From contig JAYZDF010000069.1 of assembly GCA_036337945.1 (NCBI GenBank), positions 1 to 55,034 of the forward strand: DNA of 55,034 nucleotides. The letters run 5' to 3'. Origin of the DNA: JAYZDF01 sp036337945. GTDB lineage: Bacteria > Myxococcota > Kuafuiibacteriia > Kuafuiibacteriales > Kuafuiibacteriaceae. Of the stretch, positions 9,561 through 19,600 are shown piece after piece; position 1 is the stretch's first letter, and each line of letters begins with the position of its first letter. The notes beneath the pieces were generated by a model that made no database searches, had not been told where the DNA came from, and saw nothing but the letters and a program-made list of their open reading frames with translations. The translations under genes were made by a program, and so were the position numbers.

Positions 9561-12500
9561 ATGCTCAAAAAAATCTCCAAAAAGACTCGAACATCAGTGG
9601 TAAGAAGTCTTCTGTTTTCTGTCGGGCTGTCCTTCAGCTTTTCTTTATCTGCTTGCACAGGCTCCTCGGAAGTTCAGGATCCAGTTGTAAGTGACGCGGG
9701 CGGCATTAATCCTAAAGATGCAGCAAGAAGCGTGGATGTCTCTATTTTTTCCGATGCCGATATTCAGGATGCTGGGCTTCACCTCGATGCCGAGTCTGTT
9801 GACTCTGGAGCGTTCAATCCAGATGCCTTTCTCACCGATCTTTCGATACCCGATATGGGTTGGAGAGATGCCTCCGCGCCCGATGCCTCCGCGCCCGATG
9901 CCTCGCTCCCTGATACCGGTCCGCCACCGTGTATGTGTGATGACGGCCTTTTTTGTAATGGTTTAGAAATCTGCGATACGAATGGACAGTGCGTCTCGGG
10001 CATTCCGCCACAAGCCGTTGATGACGGAGACCCTTGTACAATTCCGACGACCTGCAATGAAGCCACTGATCAATTTGAAGTGATCAACGATGATTTCAAC
10101 CCGATTTGTGTCGCGACGTCGACGGCTCCTCGAGTCAGCCCTTTTGATTACAGCTATTGGTATTGGCCAAAGAATCATCGTCCGACCGAGACTTGGCCTA
10201 CACCCGAGCGAGAGATGCATTTACTCACGGCCTACTACGGGATGGCCTTTAACGAAGAAACCGGAGTTGTTCCGCACTTAGGATTTTTCACGCAGCCTCA
10301 AACGGTTCAACAAAGTTTGTTGCGTGATAATGCCGCGGTGGACCAGATGGATTCTGCCATTCTTTCGCTGGGGGCCGGACCTTCCACAAGTAATATTATT
10401 GCGACAAGCTTTGAAGGAATTATTCCGACGGCCATCGACCGAATTATTATGATTGATGGTGGACGGTTTATGAACCGCTTGTACGTTCCGGTGTTGCGAT
10501 ATGCTGCCGATAGTAACTTGGACGGTGAATTCCATATTTCCTCCATGTCTAAGCATCTCGCGCTCACACATACAATTTCAGGCAGTTCAAGCAACGCGGA
10601 TACGGCGCGTATATCTCTCGGAGGAGCGTTCCTTGCCGCGTACCCAAATGCGCAATGGAACGTCACCGACCGGGCGCTGACGATGACAAGTTCGACGGGC
10701 GAAGGCTGGCACTTTATCGTATATGACCAAAGTGGAACGACCACTGCGCTGCGGCTCGACAATCAAGGAACCGTGCATGCAGAGCGCACACGAATGACCG
10801 CTTCCAGTTCTGATCTGCACGTTTCCCTCGTTATGATTCCGACTTCAGCTGTGACGCCAGCTGAGCTCGATATCTATCTCTTTCCAAATGCGCAGGTTCA
10901 AGCGTCGAGTACCTTGCTCGATCGTTTTGGTGCGACGGTTCGGGCGGAAGACCCAGCTACTTGGGACGAAAGCCTGGGCGCTTATCGTTTCGAGCTCAGA
11001 TCTCTTCAAACTGCCGGTGCGCCTAATAATCGCGATTTCGATCAGGACCATTTTCATAATTGGTACGGTCGCCACCGCATCGAAGTCGACACCGGGATGA
11101 GTGGCCCCGTCTCAGTGCCGATGGCCTTTTTCGGGTCAACGAGCCTGTCTTGGAACGTTACGGGTGGAGTTGCAATCTTGCGCGATGAACAAGGAGAACC
11201 TTTGGGGGTTCCCGTTCAAATAAGTAAGAATTGGCATGGCGCCGGAAATCGTTGGTATCATTTTTATGCTCACCCGATTTTCTCCGGCCTGAGCTCCGAA
11301 GAAATGGAATTTACGATTGCGTCTTCAAGATGGGGTGATGCCTATGCCGCCTCTCATGCCCAACTCGGCCTGACCGGCTGGGGAGAAACGGACTATAGAA
11401 CGGGCCGCGGCCACTGGGATGAATCGGCTTTGGGCTGCTTTGGCGAAAGCGTAACTTATGATCCTGACTTGACCCTAGGACGCGCGATGGTCGACGATGT
11501 TCGTCCATTTTTGGTCCAAGCAAACCAGAAATGGTCATGGACCGGAAACGTGGGTGGCGCAGATTTCCTAAGATACAAAACAGAAACGGAACCCTACTGG
11601 ATTCGTCGAATGTCTCGGGTACGCAGTCATTACGACGCGCCTGGACCAAACGTGACTGATGTGACTTACGCTGGCGTCACTACCGATGGTCGAATCGAAG
11701 GAAAAATGACCACTCAGCTGGCCGCCACCGATGATTTGGTACGGGTATATTATCATCTCGAATACACGTTCTTGTCGGACGTTCGGTACAACCGACTTGC
11801 GTTTTTCCAAATTGCCGCGGACCGCTACGGCGACAATCTCTTTACTCAGTATGCGTACGGAAATTCTGGTGGTGTGATTCAGACGGGTCAAGTGGACACA
11901 GCGCACAACACGACCGGTTACGAATCAGATATGTTTAGAGGCATTGCACTGACCGGCGATAGCCCCTGGGTTATGCTCTACGACAATCAGCGCACCGGAG
12001 GTAACTTACCCGAGCACTATGCGGACATCGGCTTTGTGGTTCGCGAATTCGAGGTTGTAACCGGAACCGTCACTTTGACCACACCTCATATCAATATCCA
12101 TCGGACTAGTAATGCTGGCTTTTTTCAGTACGCGTTTGAGTTGGGTCTCCCTTACCAATCGGGCTCGACCTGGTGTGGTTCAGGCTGTCAGGGGCAAGAC
12201 CGATTTGTGCCTGCGGGAACCACCGTCAAAGCGACGGTCGAGTATCTCATTCCTCCGGCGGATTCGATGAGATATTATGGCGTGAATAATCATTTGAAGA
12301 TGCTTCCAAACTCCGCTTTCCGCAGCCCAGATATGATGCTGTCTTTAGCCAGAGGTAACGAGCTGTATGTGAGCGTAAGCACCGGTACCTTAGAACGTAC
12401 TTATCCCATCGAAATCGAAGTACAGCTGGGCGCTGTGGCCGCAGATTTTTCGGTCACTGGCGGTTTAGGTTACACTCCGATTTCTTTTCACGGACTCAAT

Positions 12501-12692
12501 CGTCATGATGGTTGGAGGCTTGAAAAGTTAGACAATCAAACTTGGACGGCCGTCGATCATTCTGTTCATGGAAATGATTATTGGCAGTCGGTCTTTGACG
12601 CGATTCGCGGAACGTGGACGCAGACGTTTAGTGTGAAGAATACGGGAACGACGAGGTATAGACTCGTGTGGCTCCCACCCAATTTACGCTGA
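9561..12692 (+). CDS. Large lipoprotein with Asp-rich linker, unknown beta-rich body
   Basis: The signal peptide runs to a lipobox at SLSAC (about residue 32). A linker of roughly 100 residues rich in Asp, Ala, Ser and Pro follows, including three DASAP-type repeats. Next comes a Cys-rich module (CMCDDGLFCNGLEICD and CTIPTTC, about 125-170) of a type seen in myxobacterial surface proteins. The remaining roughly 850 residues are aromatic and Gly-rich, probably beta-sheet, with one late Cys pair (CGSGC). It could be a carbohydrate-active or structural surface protein, but I see no catalytic signature. The start ATG at 9561 has only a weak ribosome site. Well-formed ORF, unknown function. Confidence 0.8.
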   Translation: MLKKISKKTRTSVVRSLLFSVGLSFSFSLSACTGSSEVQDPVVSDAGGINPKDAARSVDVSIFSDADIQDAGLHLDAESVDSGAFNPDAFLTDLSIPDMGWRDASAPDASAPDASLPDTGPPPCMCDDGLFCNGLEICDTNGQCVSGIPPQAVDDGDPCTIPTTCNEATDQFEVINDDFNPICVATSTAPRVSPFDYSYWYWPKNHRPTETWPTPEREMHLLTAYYGMAFNEETGVVPHLGFFTQPQTVQQSLLRDNAAVDQMDSAILSLGAGPSTSNIIATSFEGIIPTAIDRIIMIDGGRFMNRLYVPVLRYAADSNLDGEFHISSMSKHLALTHTISGSSSNADTARISLGGAFLAAYPNAQWNVTDRALTMTSSTGEGWHFIVYDQSGTTTALRLDNQGTVHAERTRMTASSSDLHVSLVMIPTSAVTPAELDIYLFPNAQVQASSTLLDRFGATVRAEDPATWDESLGAYRFELRSLQTAGAPNNRDFDQDHFHNWYGRHRIEVDTGMSGPVSVPMAFFGSTSLSWNVTGGVAILRDEQGEPLGVPVQISKNWHGAGNRWYHFYAHPIFSGLSSEEMEFTIASSRWGDAYAASHAQLGLTGWGETDYRTGRGHWDESALGCFGESVTYDPDLTLGRAMVDDVRPFLVQANQKWSWTGNVGGADFLRYKTETEPYWIRRMSRVRSHYDAPGPNVTDVTYAGVTTDGRIEGKMTTQLAATDDLVRVYYHLEYTFLSDVRYNRLAFFQIAADRYGDNLFTQYAYGNSGGVIQTGQVDTAHNTTGYESDMFRGIALTGDSPWVMLYDNQRTGGNLPEHYADIGFVVREFEVVTGTVTLTTPHINIHRTSNAGFFQYAFELGLPYQSGSTWCGSGCQGQDRFVPAGTTVKATVEYLIPPADSMRYYGVNNHLKMLPNSAFRSPDMMLSLARGNELYVSVSTGTLERTYPIEIEVQLGAVAADFSVTGGLGYTPISFHGLNRHDGWRLEKLDNQTWTAVDHSVHGNDYWQSVFDAIRGTWTQTFSVKNTGTTRYRLVWLPPNLR
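9867..9911 (+). repeat. 15-bp tandem repeat, three copies, encoding DASAP units
   Basis: GATGCCTCCGCGCCC occurs twice in tandem (9867-9881 and 9882-9896), followed by a diverged third copy (9897-9911). The unit is a multiple of three, so copy-number changes would keep the frame of the lipoprotein linker. Confidence 0.8.
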
Positions 12693-12708
12693 GTCGTATA
12701 TCTTCTGA

Positions 12709-13392
12709 TTAGCGAGGAACTTCCAGCAGCGGAGCGAACTCTTGCCAGGAGAGTTGCTTATCTGAGTTGGCGTCCTGAGTAGCGATAATGCGGTCTGCCC
12801 ACTTGTCTTTCACTTCTTCTGGGCTTGCTGAGTTTCCGAGAAGTCGCAACAGCTCCTTGGATAAGCTTGCACCACGAACACTTTCTAAGTTTTGGACATC
12901 TACGCCGGCCGAATCCATGAGTTTGGTCAGCTCAGCTTTGTTCATATTTAGGTCGGTTCCCGCGTGATGAGCGTACATTGCCATTTTGAAACCGAGATAT
13001 TTTTCGTTAGCAAAAGCATGGGTTTTAATTCTGAACTCAGCGTGAGAGGGCGTTTCGCCTGTGACTTCAATTCCGTTTCTCATGGATAGCTTGAAGTCCA
13101 ATCCAGGGGATTCTTCTGGGGCGGTACCACAACCTGTCAGTCCGATGGCCGCGCCCGCAAGGACCGCGCCAACGGCAATATTTTTTGCTTGCTGCGCCAA
13201 ACCGTTCAAGGCCGCAAAGGCGGAGTTGGTCGGAGCCGGGCTCGTTACACTCTGAGTAGTCTTCTGAGATGCATCTTGAACGTAACTATCTGTATTTACT
13301 GATGCCTGAGAGGTTACCTTATTCTTTCTTGCTGACTGTTGAGGACCAGAACAAGGGTTTACCTGTGAGTTGCCCTGAATTTTCATACCCAT
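12709..13392 (-). CDS. EF-hand protein with delayed lipobox
   Basis: The first 60 residues are polar (Gln, Ser, Thr, Asn). Only then comes a hydrophobic stretch, NIAVGAVLAGAAIGLTGCG (about 71-89), ending in a perfect lipobox LTGC at Cys 88. Near the C-terminus DANSDKQLSWQEF matches an EF-hand calcium loop, and an earlier DLNMNKAELTKLMD is a degenerate second one. There is no downstream Met that would give a normal short signal peptide. It is convergent with the large lipoprotein gene, with 16 bases between the stops. No family recognised beyond EF-hand; localisation is an inference. Confidence 0.75.
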   Translation of the reverse strand: MGMKIQGNSQVNPCSGPQQSARKNKVTSQASVNTDSYVQDASQKTTQSVTSPAPTNSAFAALNGLAQQAKNIAVGAVLAGAAIGLTGCGTAPEESPGLDFKLSMRNGIEVTGETPSHAEFRIKTHAFANEKYLGFKMAMYAHHAGTDLNMNKAELTKLMDSAGVDVQNLESVRGASLSKELLRLLGNSASPEEVKDKWADRIIATQDANSDKQLSWQEFAPLLEVPR

Positions 13393-13496
13393 GATATGGA
13401 TGTCTTCGCCCTATGAGGGCAAAAGTTGCCTACTTTTGCCTACATTATCTCTAATTCGGAAGATCGAACGATAGGCGGCCGTGAATTTGGCTCACG

Positions 13497-14399
13497 TTAT
13501 GGCTTCGGAAACCAGGGTACGAGTCCGCTGACCTTCTTGATGCGCTCTGCGTATGCGGGCCGTGAATCCATTGTTTTTCGGTCCGTCCAGGGAACACTCG
13601 AAAATACGAAGAGAGCCGTCATAGCGATTGCTCCCGCCAACACCCAATAATCTCGGGGTGCACTAGCTACGCCGAACATCGCTAATGACCACCAAAAAAG
13701 GACCTCACCGAAATAATTCGGATGCCGCGAGTATTTCCATAGTCCCGTTTCTAAAATCGACCCTTTTGGAGGATTAGAAGCCCGGTGCCGACGCAGCTGA
13801 GTATCTGCGATTCCTTGAATGAGAACGGCGCCTAATCCTGTTATCAGTCCGAACACTTCTAGCCAATGCCATGCCCCCAAGTTTTGTGAACTCACCCAGA
13901 CCGGAAGCATCCCAGCGAAAACAATCAAGGTGGGAAAGAAGTGAATACCGGACAAACTAACTAACCAGTATAGGGCGCCGAACTTCTCTCTGAATTCCCG
14001 GTACCGCCAATCTTCGTGTTTCATTCCCGGCCAGCTCACCAAAAAATTCCAGGTTAATCTTATGCCCCAGCAACTGATGACAATCATGATTGCTATGGCT
14101 CGAAACGTTTGCGCACTGCCGAAATGAGGCCAAAGCCAATACAGGCCAATACCAACCGGAATGAGGCTCCAAAAAGGGTCATATAGACTAGAGTTGTTCA
14201 TCATGAACGAAAAAGCGAAGATAACCAACGTCGCAGCGATGTGGGCGAAAAGCATACTTATCAGTGGGTGATAATTTTTCGTATTCATCAACACAACAAA
14301 TCCGGCACCGAACGCGCACAGGTACGCTAGAACCTGAATCATGATGGATTGCTTTTTAGAAAACTCTCTTCCAACTTGGCCCATACCAGCTCTACCCAT
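13497..14399 (-). CDS. DUF1295-family membrane protein (steroid 5-alpha-reductase / ICMT-like fold)
   Basis: A 300-aa integral membrane protein with about seven hydrophobic segments. The C-terminal signature GLWKYSRHPNYFGEVLFWW is the cofactor-binding motif of DUF1295 and related steroid-reductase or isoprenylcysteine-methyltransferase-like proteins, with YDPFWSLIP in an early helix as also seen in DUF1295. These proteins are thought to modify lipids at the membrane, but the substrate here is unknown. The start is uncertain: ATG at 14399 gives a polar 19-residue lead, whereas ATG at 14342 (MIQVLAYLC) begins at the first helix. It appears monocistronic. Confidence 0.85.
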   Translation of the reverse strand: MGRAGMGQVGREFSKKQSIMIQVLAYLCAFGAGFVVLMNTKNYHPLISMLFAHIAATLVIFAFSFMMNNSSLYDPFWSLIPVGIGLYWLWPHFGSAQTFRAIAIMIVISCWGIRLTWNFLVSWPGMKHEDWRYREFREKFGALYWLVSLSGIHFFPTLIVFAGMLPVWVSSQNLGAWHWLEVFGLITGLGAVLIQGIADTQLRRHRASNPPKGSILETGLWKYSRHPNYFGEVLFWWSLAMFGVASAPRDYWVLAGAIAMTALFVFSSVPWTDRKTMDSRPAYAERIKKVSGLVPWFPKP

Positions 14400-14587
14400 A
14401 GAACAAGATAAAATCGACAGCCAGTCTCTATACTCATTTTTCGATCTGCCTATCGATGAAACTCGTTTCCCGATGAGCTTGAGTTCGACTCATATAAAAT
14501 ATTACGGGAGCTATCCTGTTTCGCTTAAACATCCACTGGACTACCGAAGGTAATTCCAAAGTTGGTTTTCGTTTGAGCGGTCCGAAT

Positions 14588-15589
14588 TTAATCCCATACT
14601 TGTTGGCTGACGTTCATCTGGAGCCCGACGAAGTAGTTTTCTCCTCGAATAGCTGCAGGCCAATCGGAAATGCTCGCAGTGGCGTCTGTCAGGCAATTCT
14701 TGAATGCGGGCTGATCTTTCCAGGTGGAGGCTTCTTTTCTCGATTTATGATTCACAACAAACGTATTTGTGATGCGCCCTTGATCGTTGACGGACAGTCT
14801 GAAAGGAACCCGAATGTTTGAACCGGTATATTGGTTGAATGGTGTCTCTCCCGAACGTTCCAGAATTCCATGTTTCACCCAGCATTGCCAAACTTTCATT
14901 TTTGCAGGAGCGAAAGCGTCAAGAGCACTTGCAAGGCCGGGACGCTTTTGTTGCTCGTTATGAATGTCTACATCCCAGGTCACGGAAACCCGATTTAAGG
15001 AAACTGAAGAGTCTTCGGGTTCAAAAGTATTTCCTGCCGATGTTTTGACAAGCACTTTCCCCAAAATCAGTTCACCTTTGGGCGCTTTCATGATGCCTAA
15101 TAAGGTGGAGTCATTTAGGCAGCTCAAAAATGATTCGCTGTAGCGACCTCCATTCGGCGTCAGGAAGGTTTCTGATCCAAAAGAGCCAAACCTTAGTCTT
15201 ATTTTTGAACCTGCGTTTATGCTTGGGTCTGCACAAGACAGCATTGTTATCTTTTGGTGCATGTCATCGTAATAAGCCTTGGCGCCCATCGCTGAGATAT
15301 AGCGATGCGTGCCGATGCTAAGGACTGCAATCAGCAGGAAGCCGGCAACGGGTTTCAATGGAACGCCGCGGCTTTCTCGCCCTTGGACTTCCGGCATATT
15401 GATGGTGGGAATCGGTTTGTTTTGCTCAAGTTTCGTGTTTGTGTCGGCAGATTGCTCTTTCGGCGGAGCAATACTCGCCTGGCAATAGGTACAAACAGCA
15501 GGAAGATACGCACTGGTTCGAAACTCTATCGAAGCCCCACAATTGGGGCAGTTGATGATTTGCGTAGACACTGCCACAGGAGTTATCAA
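14588..15589 (-). CDS. Zinc-ribbon, single-TM protein with AgmX/PglI-like C-terminal domain
   Basis: Residues 14-36 form a zinc ribbon (CPNC ... CTYC). A Ser/Lys/Gln-rich segment and one transmembrane helix (GFLLIAVLSIGTHRY, about 83-97) follow. The C-terminal 140 residues carry the pattern of the AgmX/PglI C-terminal domain: a Cys early (VWQCWVKHG), FRLSVNDQGRITNTFV, and a second Cys before a Trp-Pro ending (KNCLTDATASISDWP). In Myxococcus, AgmX/PglI is linked to gliding motility, so an envelope-spanning role is plausible but unproven. The given frame starts with TTG at 15589 and has no clear ribosome site. Confidence 0.75.
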   Translation of the reverse strand: MITPVAVSTQIINCPNCGASIEFRTSAYLPAVCTYCQASIAPPKEQSADTNTKLEQNKPIPTINMPEVQGRESRGVPLKPVAGFLLIAVLSIGTHRYISAMGAKAYYDDMHQKITMLSCADPSINAGSKIRLRFGSFGSETFLTPNGGRYSESFLSCLNDSTLLGIMKAPKGELILGKVLVKTSAGNTFEPEDSSVSLNRVSVTWDVDIHNEQQKRPGLASALDAFAPAKMKVWQCWVKHGILERSGETPFNQYTGSNIRVPFRLSVNDQGRITNTFVVNHKSRKEASTWKDQPAFKNCLTDATASISDWPAAIRGENYFVGLQMNVSQQVWD

Positions 15590-15632
15590 TTTTTATCGCG
15601 AGAGACAATCAATGCCTTGAAGACACGAATGC

Positions 15633-16502
15633 TTAAGTTTCGTTATCATTGACGAGCTCTTGAATTTTGTTGGTCACATAATCGTAGGGAGTTTGCAGAT
15701 CATCGTCGTCTGCTGAAAACAATTGTTCATGCTCGACCACCTTTCCGATACGATAGGTGACTTTTCTCGGGATGATTGGCCAGAAATGAAGCAGAGAAGC
15801 AAACCATAGCCAAACCAGACCAAGTGTCCAAAAGCCGACCGCCGTCCAGCAGCTGTAGACAATTGCGATGGCTCCGAGTAGTCCGAGCAGTGATAACGGG
15901 AATCGCTTAATGCCGAATAATTTTGGGAGAATGAGAAGCCAGGGCAACACAAATTCGGAACGCCACAAAATGGGGCAGGTGGCATGACTCCCATGAATCC
16001 CCATAGGGACAATGGGTACACGAGCTTTCCTTGCGATTTTTAGGAAGCCTTTTCGTTGATTGAAATCCACGACGTTGTTTTGCCAAAAGGGTCTAATAGA
16101 TTCGTGGTCGCCACCTGGGAAAATAAGGATGGGTACTCCTTTCTCAAGCGTATCGAAGGCATGCGTATAGGTTGATGGAATCGCACCGAGTTTCGGCACA
16201 AGTAAACTCATTGGAGGAAGAAAAAATGCAAAAGGGTGAGCAAATCCTGCCAATTTGCGATCAAATCCGCACAAATCAATATACTTCAAGGCAAAGCACG
16301 GTAGTTCGCTCAGTGAGATGGAGTGATTAGAAACTAGCAAAAATGGTCTATCGGTTGGAAGGCGGTCTATGTTGAGGATCTGAGGCCGAAAAAAGAAATA
16401 GAGCAGCGGACGAAAAGGACGCAAAACCCACCAATAGACGGCTTTGTTGAGTTCACCGGGTTGCTCTACCTTTACTCTGTCGCCGAAAAATTGTGGTTTC
16501 AT
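15633..16502 (-). CDS. Lysophospholipid acyltransferase-like (PlsC superfamily) protein
   Basis: This belongs to the LPLAT acyltransferase superfamily. VSNHSISLSE (His 60) is at the active-site position, and IFPGGDHESIRPF is the Gly-rich acceptor motif, followed by GFLKIARKARVPIVPMGIHG. These enzymes transfer an acyl group to a lysolipid or glycerolipid at the membrane, and the closest pattern is the DAG-acyltransferase-like (TMEM68-type) branch. The catalytic pair in that branch is HX5D, whereas here Glu 66 sits where Asp is expected. Two hydrophobic segments lie after the core (about 195-240). It lies 43 bases downstream of the next gene on the same strand. Confidence 0.8.
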   Translation of the reverse strand: MKPQFFGDRVKVEQPGELNKAVYWWVLRPFRPLLYFFFRPQILNIDRLPTDRPFLLVSNHSISLSELPCFALKYIDLCGFDRKLAGFAHPFAFFLPPMSLLVPKLGAIPSTYTHAFDTLEKGVPILIFPGGDHESIRPFWQNNVVDFNQRKGFLKIARKARVPIVPMGIHGSHATCPILWRSEFVLPWLLILPKLFGIKRFPLSLLGLLGAIAIVYSCWTAVGFWTLGLVWLWFASLLHFWPIIPRKVTYRIGKVVEHEQLFSADDDDLQTPYDYVTNKIQELVNDNET

Positions 16503-16672
16503 TCTTTTACATGATTATATAGAACCACATCGTCGAAGGCCACACGTACGCCATTGTTCTTCACTTATTCGAGCATATTCTAAGAGGTGGACAATATTGT
16601 GCCTGAACATCGCTTGATACATGGAAATCCTCTTGAGGTATGTACAGAACAGGGTACTCTAGTACTGTTATC

Positions 16673-19600
16673 ATGCTACGCCCTTCAACCTTTGCACCTT
16701 TGGGAGTGTACGCACTTCCGGCAGTGATTCTGCTTTCCGCCTGCGGCGTGGATCCAATCGCCATCAACGTCAAATTTGATGCGGCGGGCTCTACTGTAAT
16801 CATGGACACAGGCACAAGCTCGGTCAGTCAAACCGATTCTGGGGTGAAAGACGATTTGGATGCATCGCAAACGAGCACTGATGCTGGTTCCGGGCTTGAT
16901 GCCTCAATAAGTACAGCCGATGCTCAAACGTTTGAGGATGCGTCTACTTCGGTGGACGCAGGACTATCGGCGGATTCTGGAGTGAATTCGGTCGATGCAC
17001 AAAGCGCAAGCGACTCGGGTGTAACCTCGGCGGACGCAATGACCAGCAGCAGAGATGCGGGTTTCGGCGTTCCTGATGCGGGCGGTCCGGACCCAACTAG
17101 AAATGATCTCGATTTCGACTGCGACGGACTTAGCGATGCTCGTGAATTTCAGCTGGGAACTGACCCCACTAATCCGGATACCGACCAAGACTCGATCACA
17201 GACGGTATTGAAGCTGGGAGCACGATGGCGATCGCCGGTTGTTCGTTTCCGGGGGACGCTGATCCTTCCAACACCACCAATCCTTTATCTGACGATACTG
17301 ACGGTGACGGCATTGTCGATGGATTTGAAGACCGCAATCAAGACGGAGCAGTCGACGCGTCTGAATTGAACCCAAATCTAGCGGACACTGATGCTGATGG
17401 TTTGCCGGATGGCTTGGAAGACACCAACCGAAACGGACAAAGAGACGTCAATGAAACCGATGGAACCAATGCCGATACTGACGGAGACGGCCTATCGGAC
17501 GGCCTAGAAGACACGAACAAAAATGGATTTTGGGAGTTTAGCGAAACGAGTCCATTATCTTCGGATACCGATAACGACGGAATATCTGATGGTATTGAGG
17601 ACGCCAATCAAAACGGTTTGTACGAGCTTTCGGAGACCAATCCAAGGCAAAACGATACAGATGGTGACCTTCTACCAGATGGCTGCGAAGACACGAACCG
17701 TAACGGCATCCGAGATGGATTAGAAACAGACCCTCGATTGGCTGATACCGATAACGATAACCTTAGCGACTCCGATGAAGATGTGAATCGAAACTGTATA
17801 TTCGATGCCAATGAAACAAATCCCAACAGTGGCGATACCGATTGCGACGCGTTGTCCGATTTTTACGAGACCGTCACGAGCTTTTCGGGTGGACGCCTCG
17901 ATGCTCTTTCTGCCGATACCGATGGTGATTTAATTCCTGATGGTGTCGAAGTCGCAGCGACCAGTACGGTTTTCACTTCGAGTTGTGCGAATGTCTTGTT
18001 GGATGCAGACCCGCTTACGACGACGAATCCAACCGCACGAGACTCAGATGGTGATGGTCGTGAAGACGGGTGTGAAGACCTAAACCAAAATGGCCGAGTT
18101 GACCCTGGGGAACTTAACCCACGTGCTACAGACTCAGATGGCGATGGCATTGACGATGCAACCGAGGATGCAAATGGTAACTGTATTCAGGACACAGGAG
18201 AGACAAACTTTACCCAGTCGGATTCTGATGGTGATGGCATTGGTGATGCGGTTGAAATTGCGATTGGAACAAATCCTCTGCTCGCGGATACAGATGGCGA
18301 TGGTATCAATGACGCTTTAGAAGACGCGAATCAAAACGGCGTTGTGGACCCTGGGGAGACCAGTGCAGTGCTCGCAGATACAGATGGTGACGGTCTCAAT
18401 GACGGGGTAGAAGATGCGAACCGGAATGGGAGCGTAGACCCAGGCGAAACGAACCCTCTACTCGCGGATACAGACGGCGATGGCCTCAACGATGGTGCTG
18501 AAATTCCCCTTGGAACCAACCCACTTTTGGCTGACACGGACGGCGACGGTCTGAACGATAGTGAAGAGGGTAACAGAGGCACGAATCCCCTCAACCCTGA
18601 TTCGGACAATGACACCTATTCTGATGGCGACGAAGTCTTAGTGGGAACAGATCCTTTAGACCCCAATGATCCCGGCATTTCTTCAACTCCGGGGGCGGGC
18701 GTCAATGCGATTTGTTCAGATGCGAACCTCAAGAATGTCTTATTTTTCGACAGTGCAGCCAATTCAGGCGATTGGCGCATAACAACGGAAACTACTTTTG
18801 CCTATACCAACCTAAATATCTCCTCAACAGACACCTTCGCCGGAAGTTTTAGCGATACGACAAATAGTGTGTCTGGATTCGTTGTGCAGCTGCCCTACGT
18901 GGGAGGAGTCGCAACAACTGCAGCAGGACAGACGGATGGTTTGAGGGCTCGATTGGCTTCCGCAGCCATGATGTTCAATCTGAGCTGGAACAATCGTAAC
19001 TCGCCTCGCGTGACGACATCTCACGATGGCTTTGAGACCTCGGTAGGAGCAATCACCGATATTGTCTCTGCGTCTACAAACGTTGTTGCTGTGAGAAATC
19101 AGCTTTTGGCGATGACTACCGGGTTGCCGGTCAATAGCTTTGGTGGGCTCCCTACGGCAGCGATCGGTTCGAATGGCACGGATTGGGTGTTCACGTATCA
19201 AATTCTTTTGCGGCCGAATACTGCAGAATTATTGGTGGTCGGAGCGGTGACTAACCAGGGCGCTTTTGATAGCGCAACAAGTCCAGTGAGTTTTCTATTG
19301 TCCGATTTGACCAATAGTACAGCTCTCGCGAAAGCGGGTGCGCCACGAGATAAAGATTGTGACCCCTTCACCGCGACAGGTGAAGCAATTGCAGACTTCA
19401 TTTGGATGGCTGACACTTCTGGCTCAACGAACAACGATCGAGGTCGTATCACCCAAGCGGCTCAATCTATTTTTGATGAACTCACGAATAACGGTGTTGA
19501 TTTTCGAATGGCTGTTGTACCTCACAACGAAAATGAGATTCGCTTTTCGGCGGGGAGCGGAGGAGATTTGCGTGGCGTCGGATTCACAAGAAGTTCTCTC

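Noticed and set aside
17149..18615. Long antisense open frames across the TSP3 array
   Set aside because: They come from the biased GAT/GAC-rich repeats; their Ser/Pro/Val-rich products have no own start signals.
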